Positions 1 through 9,812 of a stretch of DNA of 64,000 bases are shown one piece after another. Source of the stretch: Aurantiochytrium sp. KH105 (lineage: Eukaryota; Sar; Bigyra; Thraustochytrida; Thraustochytriidae); the NCBI GenBank assembly GCA_003116975.1, contig BGKB01000016.1:437127-501126 (forward strand), written 5' to 3'. Every line of letters begins with the position of its first letter. The stretch's first letter is position 1. Made by a program: the position numbers and the translations under genes. The notes beneath the pieces are model-generated. The model had not been told where the DNA came from and searched no databases. It saw only the letters and a list, made by a program, of their open reading frames with translations.

Positions 1-1299
1 CTCTGCCACGAAATGCTTGACGGGTTTGGGGTTGCGCTTGCGCGTCAAACCAGAAAGTGCAGTGCTATCATCATGCTGGTTTTCGTTGTGCTGCATTTGA
101 GCGTCAATGTCTTCCAACGAATCCGACGACGATAAATAGCCTGATCCACCTATTGTCTCAAGTGGTCGCTTTGGTGTGGGCTCTGCGTCATGGAGTTCTG
201 GTTCTGAGAGTTTCAATATTTCGGACCTCTTCTCGCGACGTTTTCGCTTCTTTTCTTTCCGTAGCCTTCGTGCCTCCTTGGCGCTCAGTCGATCAGATTC
301 CGAGTCTGCCAGTTCCCTCTTCTTCTTCTTTCTCTTTTTCTTCTTCTTTTTTTTCTTTGCGTCTTTTTTATCCTTTGCCGCCTTGCCCGCGTCGAGTGGA
401 ACCCCCTCGGCCTCTGGAACGGGCATTCTTTCGACAGAACTTTGATCTATACTAGTCGTCGCAGCAGCAGAAAGATCCGTGTGATCATTGATAGTAGGCT
501 TTTCGAGCTTGCGTCGGGACTTGCTCGCCGCCAAAGTGCCAGATCCCGGGGCCGTCTTTGGCGTGCGAGGCACCTTTGATGTGGCTTTCCGTGAGCCAGA
601 CGCTGCGGCAGAGGGTGAGCTGCCCCGTAGTTTCTTATTGTGTGCTGTGGCCGGCTCTGCAACGTATACGGGCGCCGGTTTCCTTTTGCGTCCGCTCAAG
701 GAGATCTGTGATCGGCCTAGGGTATCAATCTCGATCGACCCATTCGAAGAAGAGACGGAGCTGCGGCGCGGGACCGCAACCCGTGCGGCAATACGAGATC
801 CCGTGGCTTGCCGAGGGCGTACGAGCCGCGGTGGCGGTGGCAAGCTCTCGGGTGAGCTACTCTCCTCCTCGTCGCTGGAGTGCACGTCAAGCTGCTGTCC
901 TGCGGAAAGTCCCGGGCCTGCCCTACTCTCAGCGTTTGCAGCTACAATAGAGGACGCGGAGCTATTTGACGAGAAGGAGGTCCTCGCGGCATGCCCCCCG
1001 GCCAAGTCCCCGAGCTCTGCGCGATCCCGGCGAGGCCCCTTCGCATTGCCCGTGGAGCTCCCGACCGAGGCTCTCGCTTCGTTTCCCTCCACCTCCGACG
1101 TAGACGCCGACTTCTTCACATCAAAGTCCTCCTCGTCGGACTCGCCGCCGCTGCCGCTGCTGCTGCTGCTGCTGCATATCGTCTCCTCGTCGCTGGGCGC
1201 GACCTCGACGGCCTCTCGCGCCACCGTCCACGTTGGCCGCGCCGACGAGGCCCTGGCGCCCATCTCCATCTCCATCTCCATCTCCATCTCCATCTCCAT
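1..1299 (-). CDS. Left-truncated Lys/Ser-rich hypothetical protein (N-terminal 433 residues)
   Basis: The minus strand is open without a stop from 1299 to the window edge, giving 433 codons; the C-terminus lies outside. Seven in-frame ATGs fall in the first 13 codons (alternating Met-Glu encoded by a CTCCAT hexamer repeat), and I chose the outermost. Visible features are a Ser run followed by acidic residues near residues 45-70, Ser-rich acidic patches, a near-pure Lys/Arg tract around residues 310-335 followed by more Arg/Lys (a strong nuclear-localisation candidate), and two related short motifs. These are RKRKPAPVYVAE near residue 205 and RKRNPKPVKHFVAE at the truncated end. No family is recognised. 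Low complexity and the basic tracts suggest a disordered nuclear protein; that is inference. Codon use is GC-rich at third positions, like neighbouring host genes. Confidence 0.7.
   Translation of the reverse strand, partial: MEMEMEMEMEMEMGARASSARPTWTVAREAVEVAPSDEETICSSSSSSGSGGESDEEDFDVKKSASTSEVEGNEARASVGSSTGNAKGPRRDRAELGDLAGGHAARTSFSSNSSASSIVAANAESRAGPGLSAGQQLDVHSSDEEESSSPESLPPPPRLVRPRQATGSRIAARVAVPRRSSVSSSNGSIEIDTLGRSQISLSGRKRKPAPVYVAEPATAHNKKLRGSSPSAAASGSRKATSKVPRTPKTAPGSGTLAASKSRRKLEKPTINDHTDLSAAATTSIDQSSVERMPVPEAEGVPLDAGKAAKDKKDAKKKKKKKKRKKKKRELADSESDRLSAKEARRLRKEKKRKRREKRSEILKLSEPELHDAEPTPKRPLETIGGSGYLSSSDSLEDIDAQMQHNENQHDDSTALSGLTRKRNPKPVKHFVAE
1261..1299. repeat. CTCCAT hexanucleotide repeat at a start codon
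   Basis: Six-base unit repeated about 6.5 times. On the minus strand it encodes alternating Met-Glu and supplies seven consecutive possible start codons for the truncated gene. Confidence 0.9.
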
Positions 1300-2396
1300 C
1301 CCCGACCTCGCCACCCCGGCGGGCCGGAGCGCAGCGGCGCGGGGCAAGGCGGAGCGCGCGGCGGCCGCGCAGGCCGGCGCAGCGCAGACCGGGCGCGGGC
1401 GGGCGCGCGGGCGGCCAGGCTCGGGCTCGGCCCGCTGGATTTTCCCTCCGCCTCCTCGAAGCGGGTCTGCCGCGGAGGCCGCTCGTGGTTAGCTCCTGCT
1501 ACAGTTGGAAAGAGGGAGCGGAGGAGAGCGGGACGCGCGGCCGCGGTGTGCACGGCCCGAGCCCGGGCTCGATCGGGCTCGGGCTCGGGCCCCGCCGCGC
1601 CCGCGGCAGCACAGCAGCGTCACGTCGGGCGGGTCTGGTCTGCGGGCGGGGAAGCGAGCGGGGAGGCGATTCTGGACGGGAAGGCTCGACGAGCGGGCAG
1701 GAAGCGCACGAGCGAAGGAAGATGAGATGGCGAGGAGCGGCTGTGGCCAGCGAGTGCACGGAGGGATGGATACACACGGGAGAACCGAAGGCTCACGCGT
1801 TCGCGAGGGGGAGGACCGGAAGGGGAGGAAGAGACGAGGCGGGAGAGCCTGGCGGCGACGAGAATGTGGCGGCTTTCTTACTTGTTGATGGACTTGGCGT
1901 GGCGATCGCGCCAAGGTCTGGTGGGTGGGTCAAGGAAAGGGAAAAAAATCAGATGTTCCCAATGCACAAGAACGATTCCAGCATCGCGTATACGAGTATA
2001 TACGTCAGAATCCACACAAAGCTGGAATCGATTATCGCAATGGCTGATGCTGGTCGCTGTAGACGGCTGGATGTCGGTGGAGTCGACAGCCAGGCAAGCT
2101 GGCCGCCCGCCCGCGCGATTCGATTCATCATCAAGAAGTCGTCCACACCATGCATTCCAGATTTCATAGTGCAAGAACTAGTGTTGTCTAGTCCCGACAG
2201 GAAGCCAAAGATCCGCCACGCCTCACCGCAACAGCAGCAAGCAGCAACCAAACAGGAGTCAACGTCTCGACGCAGCTCGCGTCGTCTCTGCAGCAGCAGA
2301 CGGAGCGGACTTCTCGCGTCGGCCAGGGGAAAAGTAGCAGGATAAAAAGCGAAAGAGATCATATCGCTCTTGAGGTTGGCGCCCGGGTCCAGAAAG
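1300..2396. other. Divergent intergenic region, 1.1 kb
   Basis: Spacer between two divergently oriented genes. It is very GC-rich next to the left gene, with several GC-biased open frames on both strands that look like Arg/Pro/Gly translations of biased sequence. No convincing gene, RNA or clear TATA element was seen. It presumably holds both promoters. Confidence 0.5.
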
Positions 2397-3914
2397 ATGG
2401 CGCGCGCGAACCTTGCGAGAACGGTGGCACTTGGCCTGGTTCTTCTTTTTCTCGCCGCCGAAAAGACGGATGCGGCGCTCTTTCACGAGACGATGCAAGA
2501 CCATTTCGATGGAAGCAATGATGCCAGATGGCAACAAGAGTACTTTGTGAACGATACCTTTTGGAAAGGACCAGAGTCCGGGGCGCCCATCTTTGTTTGC
2601 GTGGGCGGCGAGGGTCCGCCTCTGGATGAGAGCGTCACGAGCGCCTCTGTGCACTGCAACGACGCCGTTGAATGGCTCAGCGAAACGGGCGCTCTGTTTT
2701 TTGCACTGCAGCATCGCTACTACGGGTGCCAAAGCAACAGCTCGGCCTGCCCTGTCGCATACCCGATTGAATCCGTGCGCGACATGCGTTTTCTCAGCTC
2801 CCGACAGGCACTTCAAGATCTGGCGCTTTTCCACGACCACATGGCCAAGGCATACGCACTTACGCCCGCGAATCGCTGGATCACCTTTGGGGGCTCCTAC
2901 CCTGGCGTTCTCGCGGGCTTTGCCCGAGCCAAATTCCCGCACCTCTTCTTTGCGGCAGTCTCTTCCAGCTCTCCAATCTTCTCGAGACTCGAAATGCCTG
3001 GCTACTACAACTACGTGTCGCGCGCCTTTAGTGAAGAGTCCGTGGGCGGCTCCAAAGCTTGCCGCGACAAAATCGCCCTCGGCCACGCCCGCATCGGAGA
3101 CATCTTTGCAGCCAACGATACTGCCGCGCTCCGAAAGCTCGAAGCGAAGTTCTCCTTGTCCTCGGACTCCCTCAATTCTCTCGACGCCAGGCGCGATTTT
3201 GCCGGTGTCGGCGTCGCCGATTTTCCCGCGCAGGCCAATGATCCGACGTGCACATCCCCCTGCTGCAACATTGCTCGCATCTGTGAGACCATGCTCGATG
3301 CCGACGCCCATGCGGACTCAATTGATGCGCTCGCAGCAGTACGTGCTGCGCAGCAAGAGAGTAGACTAGGCGCAGCAGAGCCCGTGCCAAAGGGGAGGCA
3401 AGAAATGGTGCTGCACCACTCTGGAAAAATCAGTCAAACAAAGTCTCTTGACGCCCTCGAGACAGATCTCTGGTCTTGGCAGGTTTGCACCGAGTTTGGG
3501 TTCCTCCAGACGTGCGATAAAGGCAGCGAATGCATGTTCACGCAGGGCCTCGTCACGCTCGATTACATGTTCTCATCAAGTTGCGCTGTGTACGACTTTG
3601 ACGACATCAAACGCACAGCAGCCGCCATTGACCGCTCAAACACAATCTATGGCGGTTACCACATCGATACGCCTCGTATTCTATGGATCGGCGGCACCGT
3701 CGACCCATGGCTTGCGCTGAGTGTGCAATATCTCACACGCGAGCAGGTACGGGCAGGCCAGCGAATGCTTCTTGTAAAAGGCGCCTCGCACCACGCATGG
3801 ACGCATCCAACGCGCGATGATGATCAACAGACCGTTGTTGACGCTCGCACGTACTTGCGCCATGTTCTTGCCGGCTGGCTTAGTGAAGGAACGCAAGCGT
3901 CTGCTCAAGCATGA
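2397..3914 (+). CDS. Secreted serine carboxypeptidase, family S28 (prolyl carboxypeptidase-like)
   Basis: A 505-residue protein of the S28 alpha/beta-hydrolase family, whose members remove residues around proline in lysosomes or outside the cell. A hydrophobic N-terminal signal peptide (about residues 8-24, ending near AEKTDAA) precedes the mature start. The nucleophile motif is GGSYPG with Ser167; family members usually have GGSYGG or GGSYAG. The catalytic Asp lies in GGTVDPW (Asp436) and the His in GASHHAWTHP (His465 or 466). FALQHRYYG is also typical of the family. Several Cys and N-glycosylation sequons fit a secreted protein. An open frame extends nine codons upstream, but only from a TTG; the ATG at 2397 sits directly before the signal sequence and is preferred. 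Length is normal for the family. A single exon and convergent with the next gene. Confidence 0.93.
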   Translation: MARANLARTVALGLVLLFLAAEKTDAALFHETMQDHFDGSNDARWQQEYFVNDTFWKGPESGAPIFVCVGGEGPPLDESVTSASVHCNDAVEWLSETGALFFALQHRYYGCQSNSSACPVAYPIESVRDMRFLSSRQALQDLALFHDHMAKAYALTPANRWITFGGSYPGVLAGFARAKFPHLFFAAVSSSSPIFSRLEMPGYYNYVSRAFSEESVGGSKACRDKIALGHARIGDIFAANDTAALRKLEAKFSLSSDSLNSLDARRDFAGVGVADFPAQANDPTCTSPCCNIARICETMLDADAHADSIDALAAVRAAQQESRLGAAEPVPKGRQEMVLHHSGKISQTKSLDALETDLWSWQVCTEFGFLQTCDKGSECMFTQGLVTLDYMFSSSCAVYDFDDIKRTAAAIDRSNTIYGGYHIDTPRILWIGGTVDPWLALSVQYLTREQVRAGQRMLLVKGASHHAWTHPTRDDDQQTVVDARTYLRHVLAGWLSEGTQASAQA

Positions 3915-3955
3915 AAATTGAATGTTTGTGAAACGCTGCATCTGAGATCGAAAAG

Positions 3956-3957
<2 letters not shown>

Positions 3958-3988
<31 letters not shown>
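3958..3988. repeat. CA dinucleotide microsatellite
   Basis: About 15 CA units in the 231-bp spacer between the convergent S28 peptidase and dynein-like genes. Probably within the peptidase 3' UTR. Confidence 0.95.
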
Positions 3989-3990
<2 letters not shown>

Positions 3991-4145
3991 GGAATCATTG
4001 TATACGCATAGTTACTTGTTTTGCTACGAATTTTGTACAATTGCCTGAGCGAGGACACCTCAAAGGTATGTATAAATAGTCTCTGGCACAAGGTCCCTCG
4101 TTATATTGACTGGGTCAAGGTGCTGTCTTGTCTCTGCAAGTCTAC

Positions 4146-7100
4146 TTAGGTCGACTTGCGTTCACTGATAATTGTTTCGCAGGCTTCCAAGGCGACCTGC
4201 CGAGGCAAATCCACCAATTTCTGCAAGGCTTGCGCCAAAGCCCCATCTTCGACACCGCCTTCGCTGGAGAGCGAGTGTTCGCTCATCTTCTCTTGTGTGA
4301 GCGCGTCGCATTGCGCGGTCGCTTCGCGAAGTCGCGCCGGAAGAACCTCTCGCACAAGCTTTTTGAGCCTAAAGAACTCCTCTGGCGCGGTCCCTGCGCC
4401 CAGAAGCTTTTCCAAAAAGACTTGCACAAGAACGTCGACGAGACCAGTGTCCTCACAAGATGACCGCTTTGCGATTTTCTCACGCGAAAGCCACCACGGA
4501 GTGACGCGAACACGCGCCGCAACACGGCGCACGCAGGGAAAGGCTTCCTCAATCCTGGCAAGCTCGTCCGAGTTCTCAAAACACACAACTTTGAGAGCCT
4601 CGCTCTTGCCACGGTCATTTGCGGCTTGAAGCGCCATGTCGTTTGGAATTTGCACGAGCGGCCGCAGCACATCCTGCCACATCCACGGTACTCGCCTTTT
4701 TGAAGAACATGTTTCGTTGTCCGCATATGTCTCATCCTCAGCAAGCAGAACGAGGGTCAAGCACTCAACTTTATACGGCAGGTCACTTGCGTTTACAATG
4801 TGCGGAGGAGCAGCGCTGTGCCGATTCACAACGACCCACTCCACATCCGTGGCCACAGAGTTGTCTTGCCATCGTGAGATCAAATCCATGCACTCTGTGT
4901 TTCGAACCTCGCCGTTGGCGCGCTGTGCGTCATGAATTACAATCCGGGATGGAGCTCCTGCCCAGGAGTCCTTGGAGACGCGCCGCAGAAACCGCTTGAT
5001 TTGGCGATCCCAATCTCGGGCGTCGGAGAACTCTGTCATGTATAATGCAAGCTGGTCGTCCATCTTCTTGCCATCGCTCGCCAGCGCCCCGCCTCCCTTT
5101 TGGCTGCTCGCCGTGAGCTGTTTCGCCAAGTTTGACTTTTCATTCCGCGATGGAGCAAGCAAACCTTGCGCTTGGAGAACTGTCTCATTAACGTTGATCG
5201 CGCACGGACGAAGCTTGGCAGAGAGCGCCGGTGGCAGGCGCGACTTTTTTGTGGCAAACACCAAATGTCGCGGGTCTGGCGAAAAGCTCAAGAGCCCGCC
5301 CCAGCTACAGCGATCCTGCAGGATGGTCCACCACTTTGTTCTTCGAACCCCCTGCTGGACCCGCATGAGGTCCTCAAGTGACTCGCAGGGAATAACCCGG
5401 CAATGTCTTCCCAGCTCACTTGCCACAATCCCGACTTGTCCACACATATGGTCTTCCAAAAGGATGGATTCGCTGGCACGATGGAAGACTCGCGTCACTG
5501 CAAAGTGCCAACGCATGGAAGGAAAGTAGAGCAGCGGAGGCAAGCTCGCACGTGCAACTTCGAACCCATGGTGCAGTGTAAAGTCCTCAAAGGTGATTTT
5601 CACATTGTCGCACGACTCATCGTACGCGAACTGAAAGACTGCCTCGGGGTCGCTTTTTGAAATGTCTTCGTGATTTTGCGTTATTGCAACCAGTATCTCC
5701 GCCGCCACGATGATCTCTCTTTTGTCACCTTTCCCTTCGCTGCCGGAAACACCCAACTTTGCAGTGAGATCCTGTTTCGCCGCCACAATCGTTTTCTTGA
5801 GCCAAGCCATGGAAATGTCCGTGTCTTTCTCGCGAGATGATAGATCAGAGAGCATGATGCGCAGTGCAAGAACAAGAATCTGCTTCGGGAATCCGGACAT
5901 CCACGACGCGAGAGCTTTCGTCGGCGAAATTTTCTCGAGATGGAAGGACTGAGAATTCGAAGCCTCTTTCGGCTCGTGCGCCTCTTCAGCAATTGAACGA
6001 AGCTGTTGTAAAGCGCTAAACGTCGTTTCTTTGACCATGGCGCCCACAAAATGGTCAACGCCGTCAAGAGAAAGTGCGGAGCACGGAGCACTGAGCGAGA
6101 ACCGCTCGTTGGCGTCATTAAAGATGTTGAAAAAGGTGTGGTTGGTGTGGCCCGATCCTGTCGCGCTCGCATCGTCGGCCGAGATTGCATCTTTGCTGAC
6201 TTGACCCATCGCTTTTGAAGGGCTGATTTGGGCAAAAAGATTCCGCTTCTTCTGAGGCTGCGGCTTGCCTTGCATTAGAGCAGGCAAAGCATACCACGCG
6301 TAGAGGAGATGTAGAACCCGAAAGGGGTCTTGCAGTTGTGGCGATGTACGCGTATCATGTAGAATGTCCTCGACCATGTCACAAAGACGCGGAGGCGGAA
6401 AAAACTTGAAAAGATCCTCGTCGGAGAGAAAGCACAAGCGTGGCTCGTGTCGTCTCCAAGACGCAATAACTTGCATTCGTGCACGTTGGCACTCTTGAGC
6501 GTGTACGGAAGCCGAGGCCAGCTTAGCAGTAACGCGATCTTCCCAAACGCGCATGCGAGGCCAGAGGCTTTCGATGCGCGCATCGCTTCGCATTTCGTGG
6601 ATCTTGAGAAGATGCTCTGCAACGAGAACCTCGAGCTGCCAGACCTCGGTATCAGTATCATCAACGAGACGCTTCAGTTGAGTTTCCATGTCGTCGAGCA
6701 TTTGTTCGTTGCGAAATTCTGTGGAAGCCACCTCTGCCATATCGATTAGATCCTCCAGGTGCTTGAGCACGCCGGGATGGTTGCGGATGACCTTTTCCAA
6801 TGAAGTCTCGTATGTAGGCTGAAAGAAGAGCATTTTATGCCTCTCTGCAAAGTCAGCCCAATGATAGTGCTGGAGGCCACGGGAAGTGAGAGCGCGCACG
6901 AGCTGTTCAGTGTCGCGGATCTCTTGCATATGGGATTGTAGAAAATCTGTCACGACTTGCGGGGCAAAGTTCTCAACTTGGGGAAGCATGTCCTCTTGAA
7001 TGCAGCGCACGCGTTCAATTGTGTCGTTTACATCAAGCTTGAGCAGTGATCCTCGGTGCCACATTGCATGCATTTCACTCACGTCTGCAGCAGCGTTCCA

Positions 7101-9812
7101 CAATGCAGCCACGGGGACCACGCGCTCGAGCAGCGAGCTCGAGTACTGCTGCAAAGCTGACGCCGCCTCCTCTAGACCCACTGCAGCACAGCGCGAGACG
7201 AGCTCCTTGGTCTTTTCATGTGCGGCAACGACATTCTCCTCGAGCAGCCCTGCATTCATTGCATATTCTTCGGTTCGTCGTAAATCGTTGTATGCGCTCA
7301 TCATTGCTGCCAAGCGTTCATACTCTGTGAGACGCTTGCGATGACGTGCAATGGCATCCTCCAGTTCTGTACAAATATCCTTTTTGCGCGATGCGATGTC
7401 AGCGCGTACACGGTCCGCGCGAAGAGCGAGCTTCTTAGGCAGGCCTGCCACCCGCCAATAGGCAGCCCAATCATCGCTCCGCATCACGAACCTCTCTCGT
7501 TCAAAGAGCATATAGCTCGGTCGGACTTCGGCGCTTACCAGGGCCTCGAGACGGGCCACCTCATCCGGGACGCAGGTTAGCTCCTTCATGATGCCTTCGA
7601 GGTCTTTCGAGGATCGTGCGACAAACGTCAATCGCGCGCGTGCCTCCTCATAGTTGTGGGTAATATCAGCACAGCGCTCAAGCACACTCGCAAGCATGTT
7701 CTCAAAAAAGAGCTTGCGAACCTTGCCTGCTTCGCTCCTGAGCTTATCCTTGAGAGTACGCAAGTGCAAAGTGAATGCCCCAAACTCCTGGTTCGTCTTG
7801 AGTTCGTTGCCGAGATCTTCGAGAGCTTTTGCCTTTTCAAGCGCCCCAAGGTCGTCCACGCGCTGTTGCAGTACCTTTTGCAGACGCTGGCAGTGGCTTT
7901 CCGAAGCGTTGGCATTCACCGCAAGCGACTGCGAAATTCGCTGAGCCACCTCCTTTGGGGTTCTTTCAGCTGTCAAAAGCGAATCGAGGTCTAACTTTTC
8001 GTTCTCTGGTGTGTATGGGTCATCGAGCACAAGGGCATCGATTCGTGGGAAGGTTTGCACTGCGCTAACGGCACGTCTGACGCACATTTGGACGGCCTCA
8101 ATACAAGCGTTGCACGGAGGAAAGAGGTCAACTTGAAAGTGATCTGACTCGTTGAGGTGTTCGGCGTCAATTTCGTTCGTCGTCTCGCGCTTCTCGTCTG
8201 ACCCGGCACTACTGTCACTGCTGAAAGATGAATACCCTGCTTTGACAAAGTCCATAGTGATCCAGTCGTCTGAAAGCATCGTCAAGCGCCTACGGGCAAC
8301 GGAGCGTTCCTTGCTACTCTGAACGGCGCGCATGGCCGCGGCGCGCGTCAATCTTTCCATCCGCATGTCGATGGCAAAGAGTTCATTGCCTTGCTCCGCA
8401 AAGACTCGTTCGAGCGCCTCAAGCGAGTCGCCCACGATGCGCGAGAGCGTCTCGCGGATGGAGAGCTGTACTAAGTGGAGAAAACGGGCCAAGTCGCCAG
8501 TTGGTCCCGTGTTCTGCGCAAATCTCGGCTTGTGAGCAATATGCTGAAGAATCACGTCATAGATGGCGACGATCCAGCTTGAGCGCGTTTTCGGCCCAAC
8601 TCGATCGATCCAGGAATCCTGTTTTGCAGAGAACTCAAAGAGTGGTGCAGTGACCTTTGCAAAGCTCAGATCAAAGAGGACGGTCGATTCCTCAAAGTCT
8701 AAGTTTGCTCTGTGAATTTTACCAAGGGCTACGAGAGCGGCAGGGTCTGCAACAAAAGCCCTGTTTTCGAATAAACGCGCGAGACGCTTCACTTTGCTCT
8801 GTTTCCTGTCTTGGAATATCGTTTTCTCGTCGTGGACAAGGTGTGTTTCATCAGCGCTGCTTTTCAAGCGCCAACGAACGCCGGCCAGGTACTGGGCTTG
8901 AAGAAAAGCATCATGCACCTCTTCTAAAAGGCCGCGCCACAACGTGGGGGAGTTAATACTTGCGCCATAACGACGGGGAAAGCCAGATCGAAAAGGTCGC
9001 AGCAAAGGCTTTGCCTTGAGCACAAGTCGCGTTGTCATTTGTGGCGTAATAGGGCCGACAATTTCGCTCAGAAATGAGCCGTGCGGATCACACGCCTCGT
9101 TTTCGCAAGCGGAAGGGGCGTTGGGAACGCCAACGTCGGTAATAAAGTGTTTCACAGAGGCCACGAAGGCACATCTGAGTCTGACCATGCGCGTCTGGTG
9201 CGCAGTGAGCGGTTCTTGGTCGCTGCGCCAGACTCGTGCCCAAGAAACCCATCTCGATTCGTCTGGTTTTTCTGGCCTCGAGACCAAGTATTTGTCACCC
9301 ATGAAATCGTGAAGGATGCAAGGCTGCCATTGTGTTTTGCCGCCTCCAGTATACCACAAAACATGGGCTTTTACCAGCTGAAAGCTGTCGTTATCGGTGT
9401 CATTCTCATCCTGATTGTCGTCCTCTGGTGCGACGGCATGGTGGAGTTGGAAAACGGTGGCATCTTCGACGCGCGAGTCCATGTCTGGCAAGTTTCCTCG
9501 GCCTGGCCTGTGTATTGTGGCGCGGCGTTCCATCTTTTGCAAAGCTGCTTTAATGCGCACATGACGCGGAGAATCTCGCTTTCGCGAGCCAGGGAGGCGC
9601 GGAGGTCGCTGTGGCCGAGCGTCGCCTTGCGGGAGCGCATTTACCTTGGCATGAGCACTACGTTCCATTTGACTCGCCCATCCTCGCTTTTGGTTGCTGC
9701 TTTGCTGGCTCGCTTGCTCTTTCCAGTCGAGAACCTCCTCGCGTGTTCTTTGGATGCTTCGCAGCAACTTGTCTCGTGCGCGCTGGGCGTTGTTCGCCGC
9801 AAAGGCGTCCAT
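4146..9812 (-). CDS. Motor-less dynein-heavy-chain-derived protein
   Basis: Single 1888-residue frame. The basic N-terminus is followed by a long helical region. Residues about 985-1130 match the dynein linker: HLLKIHEMRSD then WEDRV parallels the axonemal DDHivKtQtMRgSP...WE block, and PRLCFLSDEDLFKFF parallels FPRFfFLSndELLeIL. About 100 residues that normally separate these blocks are missing. FPKQILVLALRIM resembles the WPGQ.VL step, and HHGFEVARASLPPLL aligns to the YGYEYLGN..RLVITPL entry of AAA1. The Walker A position near residue 1450 reads LLEDHMCGQVGIV, with no GPAGTGKT, and CFDEFNR is not recognisable. LPPALSAKLRPCAINV matches LP..LKALFRPVAMMVP. A poor AAA2-like remnant precedes the stop; AAA3-6, stalk and microtubule-binding domain are absent. 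The ATG at 9812 is the first in frame (upstream only TTG). A structural axonemal or adaptor role is inference. Confidence 0.75.
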   Translation of the reverse strand: MDAFAANNAQRARDKLLRSIQRTREEVLDWKEQASQQSSNQKRGWASQMERSAHAKVNALPQGDARPQRPPRLPGSRKRDSPRHVRIKAALQKMERRATIHRPGRGNLPDMDSRVEDATVFQLHHAVAPEDDNQDENDTDNDSFQLVKAHVLWYTGGGKTQWQPCILHDFMGDKYLVSRPEKPDESRWVSWARVWRSDQEPLTAHQTRMVRLRCAFVASVKHFITDVGVPNAPSACENEACDPHGSFLSEIVGPITPQMTTRLVLKAKPLLRPFRSGFPRRYGASINSPTLWRGLLEEVHDAFLQAQYLAGVRWRLKSSADETHLVHDEKTIFQDRKQSKVKRLARLFENRAFVADPAALVALGKIHRANLDFEESTVLFDLSFAKVTAPLFEFSAKQDSWIDRVGPKTRSSWIVAIYDVILQHIAHKPRFAQNTGPTGDLARFLHLVQLSIRETLSRIVGDSLEALERVFAEQGNELFAIDMRMERLTRAAAMRAVQSSKERSVARRRLTMLSDDWITMDFVKAGYSSFSSDSSAGSDEKRETTNEIDAEHLNESDHFQVDLFPPCNACIEAVQMCVRRAVSAVQTFPRIDALVLDDPYTPENEKLDLDSLLTAERTPKEVAQRISQSLAVNANASESHCQRLQKVLQQRVDDLGALEKAKALEDLGNELKTNQEFGAFTLHLRTLKDKLRSEAGKVRKLFFENMLASVLERCADITHNYEEARARLTFVARSSKDLEGIMKELTCVPDEVARLEALVSAEVRPSYMLFERERFVMRSDDWAAYWRVAGLPKKLALRADRVRADIASRKKDICTELEDAIARHRKRLTEYERLAAMMSAYNDLRRTEEYAMNAGLLEENVVAAHEKTKELVSRCAAVGLEEAASALQQYSSSLLERVVPVAALWNAAADVSEMHAMWHRGSLLKLDVNDTIERVRCIQEDMLPQVENFAPQVVTDFLQSHMQEIRDTEQLVRALTSRGLQHYHWADFAERHKMLFFQPTYETSLEKVIRNHPGVLKHLEDLIDMAEVASTEFRNEQMLDDMETQLKRLVDDTDTEVWQLEVLVAEHLLKIHEMRSDARIESLWPRMRVWEDRVTAKLASASVHAQECQRARMQVIASWRRHEPRLCFLSDEDLFKFFPPPRLCDMVEDILHDTRTSPQLQDPFRVLHLLYAWYALPALMQGKPQPQKKRNLFAQISPSKAMGQVSKDAISADDASATGSGHTNHTFFNIFNDANERFSLSAPCSALSLDGVDHFVGAMVKETTFSALQQLRSIAEEAHEPKEASNSQSFHLEKISPTKALASWMSGFPKQILVLALRIMLSDLSSREKDTDISMAWLKKTIVAAKQDLTAKLGVSGSEGKGDKREIIVAAEILVAITQNHEDISKSDPEAVFQFAYDESCDNVKITFEDFTLHHGFEVARASLPPLLYFPSMRWHFAVTRVFHRASESILLEDHMCGQVGIVASELGRHCRVIPCESLEDLMRVQQGVRRTKWWTILQDRCSWGGLLSFSPDPRHLVFATKKSRLPPALSAKLRPCAINVNETVLQAQGLLAPSRNEKSNLAKQLTASSQKGGGALASDGKKMDDQLALYMTEFSDARDWDRQIKRFLRRVSKDSWAGAPSRIVIHDAQRANGEVRNTECMDLISRWQDNSVATDVEWVVVNRHSAAPPHIVNASDLPYKVECLTLVLLAEDETYADNETCSSKRRVPWMWQDVLRPLVQIPNDMALQAANDRGKSEALKVVCFENSDELARIEEAFPCVRRVAARVRVTPWWLSREKIAKRSSCEDTGLVDVLVQVFLEKLLGAGTAPEEFFRLKKLVREVLPARLREATAQCDALTQEKMSEHSLSSEGGVEDGALAQALQKLVDLPRQVALEACETIISERKST

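Noticed and set aside
488-2345. Long plus-strand open frames opposite and beyond the left-edge gene
   Set aside because: They are Ser/Pro/Arg/Gly-rich products of GC bias. Those at 488-1299 lie antisense to the continuous minus-strand coding frame.
2259-3311. 350-codon minus-strand frame antisense to the S28 peptidase
   Set aside because: It overlaps a gene with a signal peptide and complete catalytic motifs, and shows no protein features of its own.
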